From Spirogloea muscicola (Eukaryota; Streptophyta; Zygnematophyceae; Spirogloeales; Spirogloeaceae), in the NCBI GenBank assembly GCA_009602725.1, contig WELB01000141.1, positions 51,167 through 75,461 of the forward strand: 24,295 nucleotides of DNA. The letters run 5' to 3'. The notes beneath the pieces were generated by a model that was not told where the DNA came from, did no database searches, and saw only the letters and a program-made list of their open reading frames with translations. Each line of letters opens with the position of its first letter. The stretch's first letter is position 1. The translations under genes and the position numbers were made by a program. Positions 9,201 to 19,249 of the stretch are shown here, one piece after another.

Positions 9201-11313
9201 CGGCTGCGTCATAGCCAAGCCGGCTGCAGATCAGCGGCTCAACTTGCACACAGATCATACACAAAACAGGCATACTTCACCGTGCTTGCCTTGCCATCCT
9301 GCACGCCCTCATTGTCGATCCTTAATCCCCTACTAATGAAGTTTTGTTTGGTAGCAACACGCCGCACCTTGACAGGGCGGCCGAGGCGCACGGGCTGCAG
9401 ACCCAGTGCAAGCAGGCCCTCCACCAGGTTGTCTACCGCCACATTGCTGCGGCAGCAAGGAGCCTTGGCACACTCAAGAAGTGCCGCCGACAGCGTGAAA
9501 GCCATAGGCCTTTTGTGGCATTCTCCGTGTATACTATACATACAATGTATACCCTATATACTATGTTTCAAAGTATATTTAGTAAAAACTTAAGCTATAA
9601 TGTAGTATGTGGGGGCTGCTGACCTGTCGGCGCAAGCGAGGATGGGGCCGCGCTTCATGGCGCGCAGGACCGCCATGAGGTGCAGCAGCGTGCGGGTCTT
9701 GCCGGTGCCAGGCGGGCCCTGCCAGAGCGTCACGCTACGCGCCGTGGCAGCGGCGATGGCCGCCACCTGGCTGGCGTTGAGGCTGATCGCCGGCTGGGCC
9801 GAGTCGCCATTCTGGGCGCCCGCCAGGAGTGCCTCCACGGCACGGCCTTGGACGGCGGCGCTGCCGATGCGAACATCAGCAGGGGGCCTCGCCACCGCAG
9901 CAAGCGCCTGGCCAAGGGGACCGCCCGGGGCGACCTGCGACGGCATGGCTGCCGCCGGCAACGCCGCCAACTCCTTCCTGGGCTGCGATCCAACGTGGTC
10001 ACCGGTGATGCGGAGCTTCTCGGCTTCCAGCACCACTGCCGCCAGCGCCGCAACGCCCTCGCCGAGCAGCGAGGGCACTGCGCTGCCACTGCCGCTGTCT
10101 GCCTGCTTCCTCTCGCGGCGACCTCCATCCGGCCTCTGCCGAGCACCATGCGCAGGCCGCGCCGATGCGCTGCTGCGCTCGCCGAGTGCGGCAGCAAAGA
10201 CAGTGACGGCCTCCGTGGCCCGCCGGTATGCAACCTCGTTTGCCGACAGGTCCAGCCGCCACCGGGAGCCGGCAGCGGCTGTCACCAGCGGCACATCCCG
10301 CCGTGCAACGACCACAAGCAAGTGCCTGCCGGCGTCAAGCAGGTATGTCCCACCGGTCATGACGAGCGGCTACGCTCACAGCTCCAGCGAGTGGCTCAGT
10401 ATCGGCTATGCATGCTGAAGCCTCGGAACCCCGCCCATGCCACTAAGTATCACTGCTTGCATATGCAGATAAAGCAGAGCATATCTATGGACCCTGTTGT
10501 ACATACTTCAGCTCAATCTCAGGCTTCAGAATGTAGCGAGCGAGCAGCGGGTGTAGCGAAGCGGCAAGCCTCACCCCCGGGCGGCCTCCAGGACGACGCC
10601 TTCGACGGCGTCCGCGCCATCCTCCAGGGGGCCCCGGGCGCTGATCGTCACCATGTCCCCCTGCAGCAGCAGCGCAGCCAACGAGTGCCATGGCAATGCT
10701 CGGGTCAGTTGGTGCAGCTGGGCTGGTCAGGGGCAAGCTCCAGATGGGCTCTCGAAAGGGGCCACACCCTGTCATTGTTCTCCCATTGTAATCATTGTCC
10801 TAAGCGCAGGTTGATTGAAGAGAGATTCCTTTTTTTGAATACAGAGAAATCTCCAGAGAGCACCACACCTGCCCAAAACGGTGGTGTGGCGGCAAGCCGC
10901 CTGGGCCTGGCGCCGACAGCCGCACAATCGCGTCCTTCCTGCGAGCACGCAGTAAGTAGCGTCGCCAGAAAACCCATGAGATGCAGCATGCAGTCGTGCT
11001 CGGAGTCGTCAATGAAAGGGTCTAGGGTTCAGGGTCTAGGGTGCAGAGATTAGGGTTTGACGATTAGGTCTGGGGTGTAAGGGTTTAGGGTTCCAGGGTT
11101 TCGGATTTGGGGTTCGGGTTCAAGTAGAAGCTGACGCGTAGAAGCGGCCCTCGTGGCGTGCGGCGAGGCCAAAGAGCGCCACGCCTTCCTCAGCGAGGCG
11201 CGCAGCCGGCCAGCGCTCCAGTCGCTCCCGCACTGCCCTCGCCTCCTCGTCCTGCGGCGGACGCGGCGGCGGCAGTGGCGCCGTGCCGAGCGCCGCGCTG
11301 CTGTGAGCAGGCC
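6249..11313 (-). CDS. Superfamily 1B Upf1/SMUBP2-like helicase, 5' end in assembly gap
   Basis: This is an ATP-driven 5'-3' RNA/DNA helicase of the Upf1/IGHMBP2 group; its substrate and cell compartment are unknown. Visible exons, in transcript order: 11313-11136, 10938-10869, 10660-10575, 10325-9624, 9446-9368, 9180-8963, 8799-8706, 8510-8397, 8046-7970, 7792-7697, 7413-7299, 7159-7070, 6791-6696, 6521-6249. All phases agree, giving at least 761 residues. The N-terminus ([27 protein letters not shown]) resembles the SMUBP2 barrel region; no Upf1 zinc domain is visible. Motifs: Walker A GPPGTGKT (314-321), Ib [17 protein letters not shown] (471-475), [12 protein letters not shown] (497-505), [19 protein letters not shown] (662-671), [12 protein letters not shown] (696-705). 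Two consecutive introns have GC rather than GT donors. The start codon lies in the gap, head to head with purN. Confidence 0.93.
7524..7557. repeat. 17-bp perfect tandem duplication in a helicase intron
   Basis: The unit ATCTCTTGAATTTTGAT occurs twice in a row (7524-7540, 7541-7557) inside the helicase intron at 7414-7696. Confidence 0.9.
8165..8310. repeat. Tandem duplication (68 and 78 bp) in a helicase intron
   Basis: Copy 1 is 8165-8232 and copy 2 is 8233-8310. Both start ACCnCTCACTACAGT, share a long near-identical core (AGTAACTTGGTTAATGAGGC and onward) and end GAGCTCCAG. Copy 2 carries about 10 extra bases before that end. The repeat lies in the intron at 8047-8396 and codes for nothing recognisable. 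Confidence 0.88.
11018..11118 (-). repeat. Degenerate telomere-like (TTTAGGG/CCCTAAA) tract in helicase intron
   Basis: On the plus strand this intron carries repeated AGGGTT, TTAGGG and GGGTTTAGGG pieces with irregular spacing. The gene is on the minus strand, so the transcript reads CCCTAA/AAACCC. It follows the first visible exon and is probably intron 1 or 2. Confidence 0.8.
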
Positions 11314-12097
11314 NNNNNNNNNNNNNNNNNNNNNNNNNNNNNNNNNNNNNNNNNNNNNNNNNNNNNNNNNNNNNNNNNNNNNNNNNNNNNNNNNNNNNNN
11401 NNNNNNNNNNNNNNNNNNNNNNNNNNNNNNNNNNNNNNNNNNNNNNNNNNNNNNNNNNNNNNNNNNNNNNNNNNNNNNNNNNNNNNNNNNNNNNNNNNNN
11501 NNNNNNNNNNNNNNNNNNNNNNNNNNNNNNNNNNNNNNNNNNNNNNNNNNNNNNNNNNNNNNNNNNNNNNNNNNNNNNNNNNNNNNNNNNNNNNNNNNNN
11601 NNNNNNNNNNNNNNNNNNNNNNNNNNNNNNNNNNNNNNNNNNNNNNNNNNNNNNNNNNNNNNNNNNNNNNNNNNNNNNNNNNNNNNNNNNNNNNNNNNNN
11701 NNNNNNNNNNNNNNNNNNNNNNNNNNNNNNNNNNNNNNNNNNNNNNNNNNNNNNNNNNNNNNNNNNNNNNNNNNNNNNNNNNNNNNNNNNNNNNNNNNNN
11801 NNNNNNNNNNNNNNNNNNNNNNNNNNNNNNNNNNNNNNNNNNNNNNNNNNNNNNNNNNNNNNNNNNNNNNNNNNNNNNNNNNNNNNNNNNNNNNNNNNNN
11901 NNNNNNNNNNNNNNNNNNNNNNNNNNNNNNNNNNNNNNNNNNNNNNNNNNNNNNNNNNNNNNNNNNNNNNNNNNNNNNNNNNNNNNNNNNNNNNNNNNNN
12001 NNNNNNNNNNNNNNNNNNNNNNNNNNNNNNNNNNNNNNNNNNNNNNNNNNNNNNNNNNNNNNNNNNNNNNNNNNNNNNNNNNNNNNNNNNNNNNNNN
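11314..12097. other. Assembly gap (784 Ns)
   Basis: An unbroken run of N lies between the outward-reading 5' parts of the helicase (minus) and purN (plus). Both start codons and any shared promoter must lie in it. The flanks are GC-rich with triplet repeats, which probably explains the gap. Its true length is unknown. Confidence 0.98.
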
Positions 12098-12098
12098 G

Positions 12099-13765
12099 CC
12101 GCGGCGGCCGCCGCCCGTAAGGCCGGCGTTCACGGTGGCGGCGGCGGCGGAGGAGGCTGGCGGCGGCGGCGGCGGCGGCGGCGAGACCAGCCCGTACGAT
12201 GCGACGAAGCTTGCGGTGTTTGTGTCGGGCGGCGGCAGCAACCTGCGCAGGCTCCGCGAGGCCATCGCCGACGGCGAGGTCTTTGGCGAGGTCGCCGTCG
12301 TCGTCAGCGACAAACCGGGTAACCCGCCGCCGCCGCCCCCACCGCCGCCGCCATGGTGCCCGTGTCACCCACGTTGGCAGCCGGGCAGATGCGCTGCATG
12401 ATGACAGAGTATTGCCGTAATTGACGAGTATTAGACATAAGTGACCTTCGTCTAAGAACATGGGTGGGGAAATAGATTCAGGTCTGAGATGCGAAGCCCT
12501 AATCTGAGACCCTAAACCCCCTATACCCTGAACCCTAATCGTAAACCCTTCAACCCTACATCCAAACTCCCTCGGCCATGCTCGGCTGGACGACCGTCGT
12601 CTAAGGCCGCCACTTCCGGCGCTGGCTGGCTGACGACGCCCGCCGCAGAGTGCGGCGGCTGCGCGTATGCCAGGGACCAGGGCATCCCCAGGCTGCCGTT
12701 CCCCCGCTGCAAGGCCGCGCCCGACGGCCTCTCCGTCGACGCCCTGCTCCAGTCTCTCAGGTGGGCACTAAGCGGTGATGGCGCCGGCCCACAGCGCCAC
12801 GACTCCCGACGGCTAACGAACCCATGTAGCATTCTTAATCTAAAGGCCAGCGTTCGATTCTCGATGGTCGGCGCTTCCGCTGGCGGCTGCAGGGGCTTCG
12901 CAGTGGAGTACGTGCTGTTGGCGGGGTACCTGAAGCTGCTGCCGGTGGAGCTGGTGCGCGCGTACCCACGCGCCATCCTCAACATCCACCCCGCGCTCCT
13001 CCCCTCCTTTGGCGGCAAAGGTTTTTATGGCATGGCCGTCCACCGCGCCGTGATCAAGTCCGGTGCCCGGTGAGGACTCCCAAGACGGCCGCACTAATGC
13101 TCGAACATGCCGTACCGGTTGTCGTCAGTGGTTGGGTTATGGGCTGGCCATCCTATAGAACGCAGCTTACGTGGCATCATCACGGCTTCTGGCCAGAGCC
13201 GGCCGCAAATGCTGCCGCCTCTGAAGCGGCTGCAGTCGGGCTGGCGGGCGGCGGCCCCAGGTTCTCAGGCCCCACGGTGCACTTTGTGGACGAGCACTAC
13301 GACCACGGTCCCATTGTAGCGCAGCGCATCGTCCCGGTCTTACCCTTTGACTCGCCCCAGGACCTGGCCAAGCGCGTCCTGGAGCAGGTATGCTCCAGCA
13401 GGCTGCGATCCACTCAACAGCCTCGTCAGGGGCTCCCTGTGGAGGACAGAGTATTACATGATTTATAGACTTAAGAACAGTTAGTAGCTTCATCACCATG
13501 GTGAGATAATGCTCTGCTTCTCAGCAGCCAATTTCATATTGGGGGCACTGCAAGTCTGTCTCCCTAATACCGCACCAGTGACCAAGTCCACCCGCTTGAC
13601 GTTCATCATATGATCAACAAAAGCGACTCTCTTGCGAGGCATTTGCTGCAGGAGCACCAGGTGTATGTCCAGGTTGTTGCTGCGCTCTGCGAGGACCGCA
13701 TCACATGGCGCGAGGACGGTGTCCCGCTGTTGCGGACCTCCTGGGACGAGTGCGAGTACCTGTAA
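12099..13765 (+). CDS. purN: Phosphoribosylglycinamide formyltransferase (GAR transformylase), 5' partial
   Basis: PurN transfers a formyl group from 10-formyltetrahydrofolate to GAR, step three of purine synthesis; in plants it is plastid-targeted. Exons: up to 12318, then 12649-12760, 12893-13069, 13261-13387, 13652-13765, with consistent phases and at least 249 residues visible. The frame is open into the gap, so the start and any transit peptide are not seen. A poly-Gly stretch (21-28) precedes the domain. Signatures: KLAVFVSGGGSN (37-48, phosphate-binding loop), ECGGCAYARDQGIP, VLLAGYLKLLPVELVRAYP, the catalytic NIHPALLPSFGG with N141 and H143, and HFVDEHYDHGPIVAQ with D184 (E. coli N106, H108, D144). 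The end (WREDGVPLLRTSWDECEYL) is complete. It is the plant-type single-domain enzyme, not the animal trifunctional form. Confidence 0.96.
12135..12182 (+). repeat. GGC triplet run encoding poly-Gly in purN
   Basis: Near-continuous GGC/GCG triplets next to the gap encode Ala/Gly-rich low complexity just before the PurN catalytic domain. Confidence 0.8.
12495..12558 (+). repeat. Degenerate CCCTAAA-like tract in purN intron 1
   Basis: Several CCCTAA, ACCCTAAACCCC and AACCCT pieces lie in the intron at 12319-12648, C-rich on the coding strand. Confidence 0.8.
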
Positions 13766-14603
13766 GTCTTGGAGGGACCAAAGGTCTGATGACAGTGCAA
13801 GACGAAGGTAGCTGGAGGCCATGTCATCAGTTAAGACCTGCCAATTTCTGTCATCAGCTTCTAATTGCTACTGTAGGACTGTGACATGGTGACTTTGTAC
13901 TGTGCTTGGGTAGGCGCCATCAGTGCAGTTCCTTGAGAACCTAAGTTGTGCTTGCTTACACACTTTAGGTGACAAACGCCGCCTGCAATGCTGACTCACA
14001 CTGCAGCAGGTGAAGGAAGTGAATAGGCTGGTTTGAAGCTTTCCAGTACAAGTCTTAGTACATGCCAGTTTTATGAGTCACACTGTCTAATGTATTGACT
14101 ACACTGGTCTGCAACGAGCTAACTCTTCAGTTGACTGTGATTGGCAATGGCCAGTTCAAAAGCCCACAGAAAAGGCTCCGTGTGGTTCTCAGATGACAAC
14201 AACGGGCACAGTCGCCCATAACTAAGATTATTGTCAGACACCCCGTACAGAAGGCGACTGAGCAGCTTACGCTGCTAAAAGTCGGCCTCCATCAAAACGT
14301 GGTGCAAAAAATGAGAGCAAAGTACGTCTAGATCACGAGCAGCATAGCTGTGAGTAAGAGCATGAGCAACTTTGAGTACTCCCCTGTGTGGTGGCAAGGC
14401 GGCCATGCCAGCCTGGATCAGATGGCTAATGGGTACAGCGCAAGTATAAATGATGCAGAGGTCTAATATGTGAAGGCCAATGTTGGTGGTGAGGTGACAA
14501 AGAAGGTGATCCATGACAACATCTACTTCTAGTACCAAATACAATGCTAGTCATTGTTATTGCCAAATCAGCCATGCCCACCCTGGTGGCCATGACAAAA
14601 GCA
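13766..14603. other. Convergent intergenic region / 3' UTRs of purN and kinase
   Basis: AT-rich sequence between two convergent stops. No reading frame or RNA gene was recognised. A minus-strand TGTAA at 13956-13960 could serve the kinase gene but lies about 640 bases past its stop. Confidence 0.55.
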
Positions 14604-17600
14604 TCAGTGTGCGGATATCTGGGCCAGCGCCAGCTTCAGCTGGTCGTCAGCCAATGGTTTGGTCAAAAAGCCGTCCATCCCGACCTTGGCACACTTCTCT
14701 CGCGCTCCTAGTACAACGTCAGCGGTGATGGCGATGATGGGCACACGCGGGGAGGCTGCGGCGCTGTCTGGCGCCCCAGCTGCGCACTTGTTGACAGCAG
14801 AAGCAGCAGCCTCCAGCTCCATCCGCCTCACCTCCTTTGTAGCCTCGTACCCGTCCATGACGGGCATCTGCATTGGAACAAATTAATCCAATTCAGTTGT
14901 CGTAGCATTGACCCAGCACAGAGATGACTGCAACACAATAATGTCCTTGTTGCACATCACTCTGCAGGCTGTGTATGACTGGACAACCACGTTTGACAGC
15001 TCAAGAAGCATCAGTCACACCAACAGTTCTGCTAACCATGATAAAAACTAAGAGATGTAAAAGACCGCAAGCAGCGCAGAGCAGACATTATCATGCCCAC
15101 TCACCCATGACAATATTGTGCTGACAACTACGTGTATAGCAAGTGCTGGTTCTCAAGCTATTGAAAAATAGGACCATGAAGGGGCATATGAACGAGATAT
15201 GGACGTCAAGAAGCGTGCAACAGAGTACCAACCTGGAGGTCCATAAAGACGCAGGCGAATGGGTGCCTGCCTGGTGAAAGCTGCTCCACGGCCTTCTTGC
15301 CATTTTCAGCATACGACACAGCCATGCCATAGCCAGCGAGCTTGCGCCCAAGCACCTTGCGATTGACAGGATTGTCATCCACCACCAGCGAGCACTTGCC
15401 CTTGAGGAGGTCAAGGCTGGACGAAGTGGCCGGGCTGGCGGGTGCTGGCGGCGCCAATGTGGGACGTTGAGATGGTGATGGGGCTGCAACGGCAGGCCAG
15501 CCCATAGAAGGCGGGACTGCAACGGCTTCCATTGCTGCAGCAGGTCGCAGCGGCCCGGCAGGGACAGTGGCGTCTGTGCCGCCACTGCCATCCTGCCGGC
15601 GCAAAACTCCATCATCCAACTTGCGCAGTGACTGCGCGGCGGTAGGACCATCTGAAGTCGGTGCATGACACTCCGCTCTGTTTACCTCATCAGCCTGCGG
15701 TGGCCGCCTGCACGAGTCGTCTGTCGCCTTGCCTGCACTATCTGCCAACAATTGCTGGCACTCAAGCCGCCTGGCCTGGCTGCCAGCCTCCTCATCAGCG
15801 GCCCCCTCGGAGCTGGAGCAGCTGGGCCACGACTGAAGCGGCGTGACAGCGGAGCCGCCAGCCTCCTCGAGCATCTTAGGAGGCAGCGTCTTCCGAGAGT
15901 AGAAGTGGCCGTCCGCCTCTGCTGCATCGGGCCTCGGCACAGCTTGCATGGGCGGCGACTGCTGCAGCAGGGCGGCAGCAGTCGTGGACAGGCCAAGCCT
16001 GGCAGTAGAGCGGCTGTCCAGCAAACCAGCGGAGCAGCTCAGCGATAGCGCGGCCGTCACGGTGGAGCCGCACGCCCGGCCGTCCGATATCACGCAGAGC
16101 TCTGCCAGCAAGGTGTGGATGTGGAGCGCCGCCGCCTTTGCCAGCTGCACGCCGCCGGCGGCAGCCTCCGCATCGGCTCCGATGCCGCCTCGGCCGCACC
16201 TTTGCATCTTGAGCGCCTGCAGGGCCTCCGCCGCCCAGCCCTGGTGCTGCCGCGGCAGCGAGCTGCAGGAGCCGCCGCCGGCTGGCCCCGCCGACTCGCC
16301 ACCTGTCGCCTCTGCCTCCTGCCACTGCCCGTGCCAGCGCTCCATGTACTCCGTCTCCATGACCGTCACCTGCCCCAGAGCAGCTCCCTTGCCGGCTCCA
16401 TCGACCTGACCGGTCCCCTGGTTGGCTCTGCTCGACGACCTGGCGAGGTCATCTTCCTCGACAGCCGGGGTCTTCATAGTGGGGCTGCTGACTGAGCAGC
16501 CGTCGGCTTGGAAGCGGAAGGACAGGCAGTCCTCGCTGATGGGGTCACTGCCGAGGCGACTCAACATTGGCAGGTTCAGCTCCTCACTCACAGGTTGCAC
16601 AACTGCTGCCAGCTCGGCAGTCTCAGCCGGGCTCGAAGCGCAGTCGCAATCGCCATCCGAGCCAGCGGACGTGCCGTCTTGCAAGTTGCACACGAGAGCG
16701 TCGCAGCTCCCAGCGGGGGTCGCCCAGCTGCCGGGCTCGCTGAGCTGCGAGCTGCTCTCCCCGCCGGCTTCGGCCGCTGCCTCTGCCTGCGAGCCGCCGA
16801 GCACGTCCCCCAAGTCCAGCAGTGGCCGGCTCTCGTCGTCGGCTCGGACGAGACCCGGGCTGTGCAGGCCAAACCCCTCCAACATGTCGTCGTCCGGCGC
16901 AGCCTCTGGTAGCGTGGTCGACACACCAAGCTCCGAGTAGACAAAGTGCGCGAGCCAATTGACGAGCTTCCAGCAGGAGTGCAGCGCTGTGTCGACATAC
17001 TCGCGCTCCACAGCGCTTAGCTGCGCCTGCTCCTGGAGGAGGTTCATCATGCCTGGTGACAGGGAAGGCCTCCGCTTCTTGTCAGTTTGTGAAAGTTACA
17101 TCGAGAGGGCAGCTACGACGACAATCAGGGTCAACGGCAGCGGTGAAGGTCTCACCAATCATGCCGTGCAGGGGCGTGCGGATCTCATGCGAGACCATAG
17201 AAAGGAAGGCCTTCTTGGCAGTGACGGCGCCCTCTGCGACCTCCCGTGCCTTGGCCAGCTCCACCAGAAGCTTACTGGTCTGCTGCTCCGCACGGTTGGC
17301 GAAGTGCCAGACCGCCAGCAGGCAGCTGGAGATGCTGGCGAGTGTGAACAGCATCGCAGCCCAGATGGCCGGCTCCTGGTCGCACCTGAGGGGCCAACCA
17401 GCGCCGGCCAATGCCAATCACGCTCAGGCCGGATTCTTGGGACGCGACATTGCTCTGGCATACCAGTCAGGCAGCACAGACGCGCCGGATGACATGCCGA
17501 AGGGCGCAAGAGAAGGCCGCAACATACCTCAGCGCGGACAGCGCTTTGCCCTCGGCAGCACCCGGGCCGCCTCCGAGCATGAGGGACGCGGCAAGGATAG

Positions 17601-17975
17601 CGAGGGCGGCTGTGATGCCCCACAACGCGGTGACGAGCTGCTTACTCCCTAGCGAGGTCTCCGGCACAGGGGCTTGCAGTATCCCGTCCTCGTCCAGGAT
17701 GCTGTGCCGCCGCGCAGGGGCCACCCCAACCCCGCATCAGATGCGGTGCCCGCACTTGCTTCGCTAGTCGTCGCATAAGAGTACCGAGGACTCCTGACGG
17801 CCATAGCATCGCCGTCACTGCGCTCGAGCAGGCAGCCATCGCTACACAAGCTAGCTCGTGTACTGCTTGACATCAGGGACGCTTCCACGCAGCGCAAGCT
17901 TAGAGCCCTGCCCTCGGCGGCTCCACTACGTGTCAACATCGCCACCCGGGCTTTCATCGTCCACAAGGCCTCCAT
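14604..17975 (-). CDS. Hybrid histidine kinase-like protein lacking a visible ATPase domain
   Basis: A membrane phosphorelay protein. Proposed exons, in transcript order: 17975-17785, 17701-17528, 17385-17156, 17052-15233, 14867-14604; 892 residues, phases consistent. Two membrane segments (about 86-106 and 128-150) flank a loop of about 20 residues, with no sensor domain seen. A helical linker leads to the H-box [16 protein letters not shown] (phospho-His H188) and the second dimerisation helix ([19 protein letters not shown]). Residues of about 245-750, all in one exon, are low-complexity Ala/Ser/Gly/Glu with no N, G1, F or G2 box. A complete receiver follows: D757/D758, acceptor D803 in FMDLQMPVMDG, T853, K875 in FLTKPL. 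The H-box style recalls plant AHK-type receptors. The start is less sure: the first intron would be 83 bases, and another ATG lies upstream near 18058. Sensor and partners are unknown. Confidence 0.84.
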
Positions 17976-18614
17976 GCTGCTGCTAGTGAGAGTATGGCGC
18001 GGGCGGGACTCACAGCTCCAGGTTCAGCGCATCGTGCTCCATTTCCATCGACCCCGCGCCGGCCCTCATCCGCGCGGCCCGCGCTCAGCCGGCATCGCCT
18101 GCGGCGAAGCTGCGCCTGCGCGCCACCTCGGCTGGCCGGGCGACGAAGCTCGCAAATCTGGGCGCCTGCCGCCAGCAGCACCGTCGCGCCGTGGCGGCGG
18201 CGGCGGCGCNAAGGCGGAGGGCACGGCCTGCTGGCCCGGCGCCCAGGCGAGCGCGGGACCTCGGACGGCGGCGCAGGTCAGGCGCTAGCGCCAGCCGCCG
18301 TCGCCGCCGCCGCCGCTGCCGCAGTGGCCATGGGGCCTCAGAGGGGGGAGCAGCGGAACTGGCTGGGAGGTGTTTCCGCTGTTCCGGCCATCTCCAGATT
18401 CTTCCTCTCGCCGGGCGGCGGGCGCGCTTTTCCCTGTTCTCAACGGGCGAGCAATTTCTTCTATTCTTCCCCGCCCAGCCCGCCCGGAGGCACACCACCT
18501 GGCACATGGTAAATCACAACTGTCATCTAATGGAGGTCCCCCACCCCCCACCTGGGAAAAGCAGTTCCGTTCCCGGAGTCCCCCCGTGTTTGCACAGTGC
18601 CTGGTGGAGGAGCC

Positions 18615-18624
18615 GCCACGTGGC
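18615..18624. promoter_or_regulatory. G-box GCCACGTGGC (copy 1)
   Basis: A perfect 10-bp palindrome with a CACGTG core, a known plant-lineage bZIP/bHLH site, located between the divergent kinase and AIG2-like genes. Confidence 0.55.
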
Positions 18625-18657
18625 GCACCCCGAAGTCGGCCGCCGGCCAGCGCCTCC

Positions 18658-18667
18658 GCCACGTGGC
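18658..18667. promoter_or_regulatory. G-box GCCACGTGGC (copy 2)
   Basis: The same 10-bp palindrome again, 43 bp (about four helical turns) from copy 1, which favours a functional pair. Confidence 0.55.
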
Positions 18668-19249
18668 ACGCGCTCCCCTCGGGCCCGGGCCCCCGGGCTG
18701 GGCTGGGCGCCCCCCCGCCCTCCGCGACACAGCTGATCCGCGGTCAATCATTTAATCACTTCATTTCGTGCGCGAATAGAAATTCGCTGCTGCAAATCCG
18801 GGGGCGCAGATCACGCGTGGGCACGTCGCGACAAATGGCGGATCCGATCTCGCCCGCCCACGTTGCCCCCGGTCGGGCACCCCAAGCCGGAACTTAACTC
18901 TAAATCTACCTTCACCGAGTCCGCTAACTCCGCCACTTTAGGTCCCTCAGCCGAGCCGTTCCACCAAGGCGTCACGGGCCCCCGACCGTCCCCTCCCCCC
19001 CACTCTGCCACCATCTACTGCCCCCCGCTTCTCGACAGCCCCGCTAACTTTTGGATACCGCTCCGCAGTCCCGGCCCCCAGGAGATTCCAGCCCCAAGCG
19101 CTAACCCTACTTGCCGGCCTCGCCTGGCGCGGCGACGACCCCGCCGCGTTGAGCGGCGCCTGATCCGCCGCTTTTCGCGGCGCAATATTCGTCGTCGTCG
19201 CCGCCGCCGATTCTGCCTGCGGCCAGCGCCCCAGCGCTCCCTCGTCGCC

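Larger units (their letters stand above)
17976..19249. promoter_or_regulatory. Divergent intergenic region between kinase and AIG2-like genes
   Basis: A GC-rich, promoter-like segment separating two head-to-head genes. The part near 17976-18061 may hold more kinase coding sequence on the minus strand (a short frame from an ATG near 18058 to a gtgagt donor at about 18009). A CGG run with an N at 18210 and Arg/Ala-rich chance frames follow. Two G-boxes lie at 18615-18667. The last 200 bases are CGCC/TCG-rich and fit the 5' leader of the AIG2-like gene. No TATA box was seen. Confidence 0.6.

Noticed and set aside
9181-9273. Upstream extension of the helicase exon at 8963-9180 ([12 protein letters not shown])
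   Set aside because: The acceptor at 9181 (ttcgcag|GTG) gives phase 0 and restores the family pattern [21 protein letters not shown]; the extension fits no family sequence.
9680-11053. Long plus-strand open frame (about 457 codons)
   Set aside because: It lies opposite the helicase exons and introns, has an Arg/Ala-rich composition typical of an antisense shadow in GC-rich DNA, and shows no family motif.
11018-11118. True internal telomere marking a chromosome fusion
   Set aside because: The units are too degenerate and irregular, and similar tracts occur in two other introns, so a single fusion point is unlikely.
12850-12880. GTTCGATTC, like a tRNA T-loop or B-box
   Set aside because: No cloverleaf, acceptor stem or D-arm can be built around it, and it lies in a purN intron.
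15876-16912. Open frames on both strands within the kinase low-complexity exon, checked for a hidden ATPase domain
   Set aside because: None shows N, G1, F or G2 boxes; they are GC-driven shadow frames.
17976-18061. Extra kinase exon joined by a 34-base intron
   Set aside because: Phase and splice dinucleotides fit, but 34 bases is much shorter than the other introns here, so it was left out of the model.
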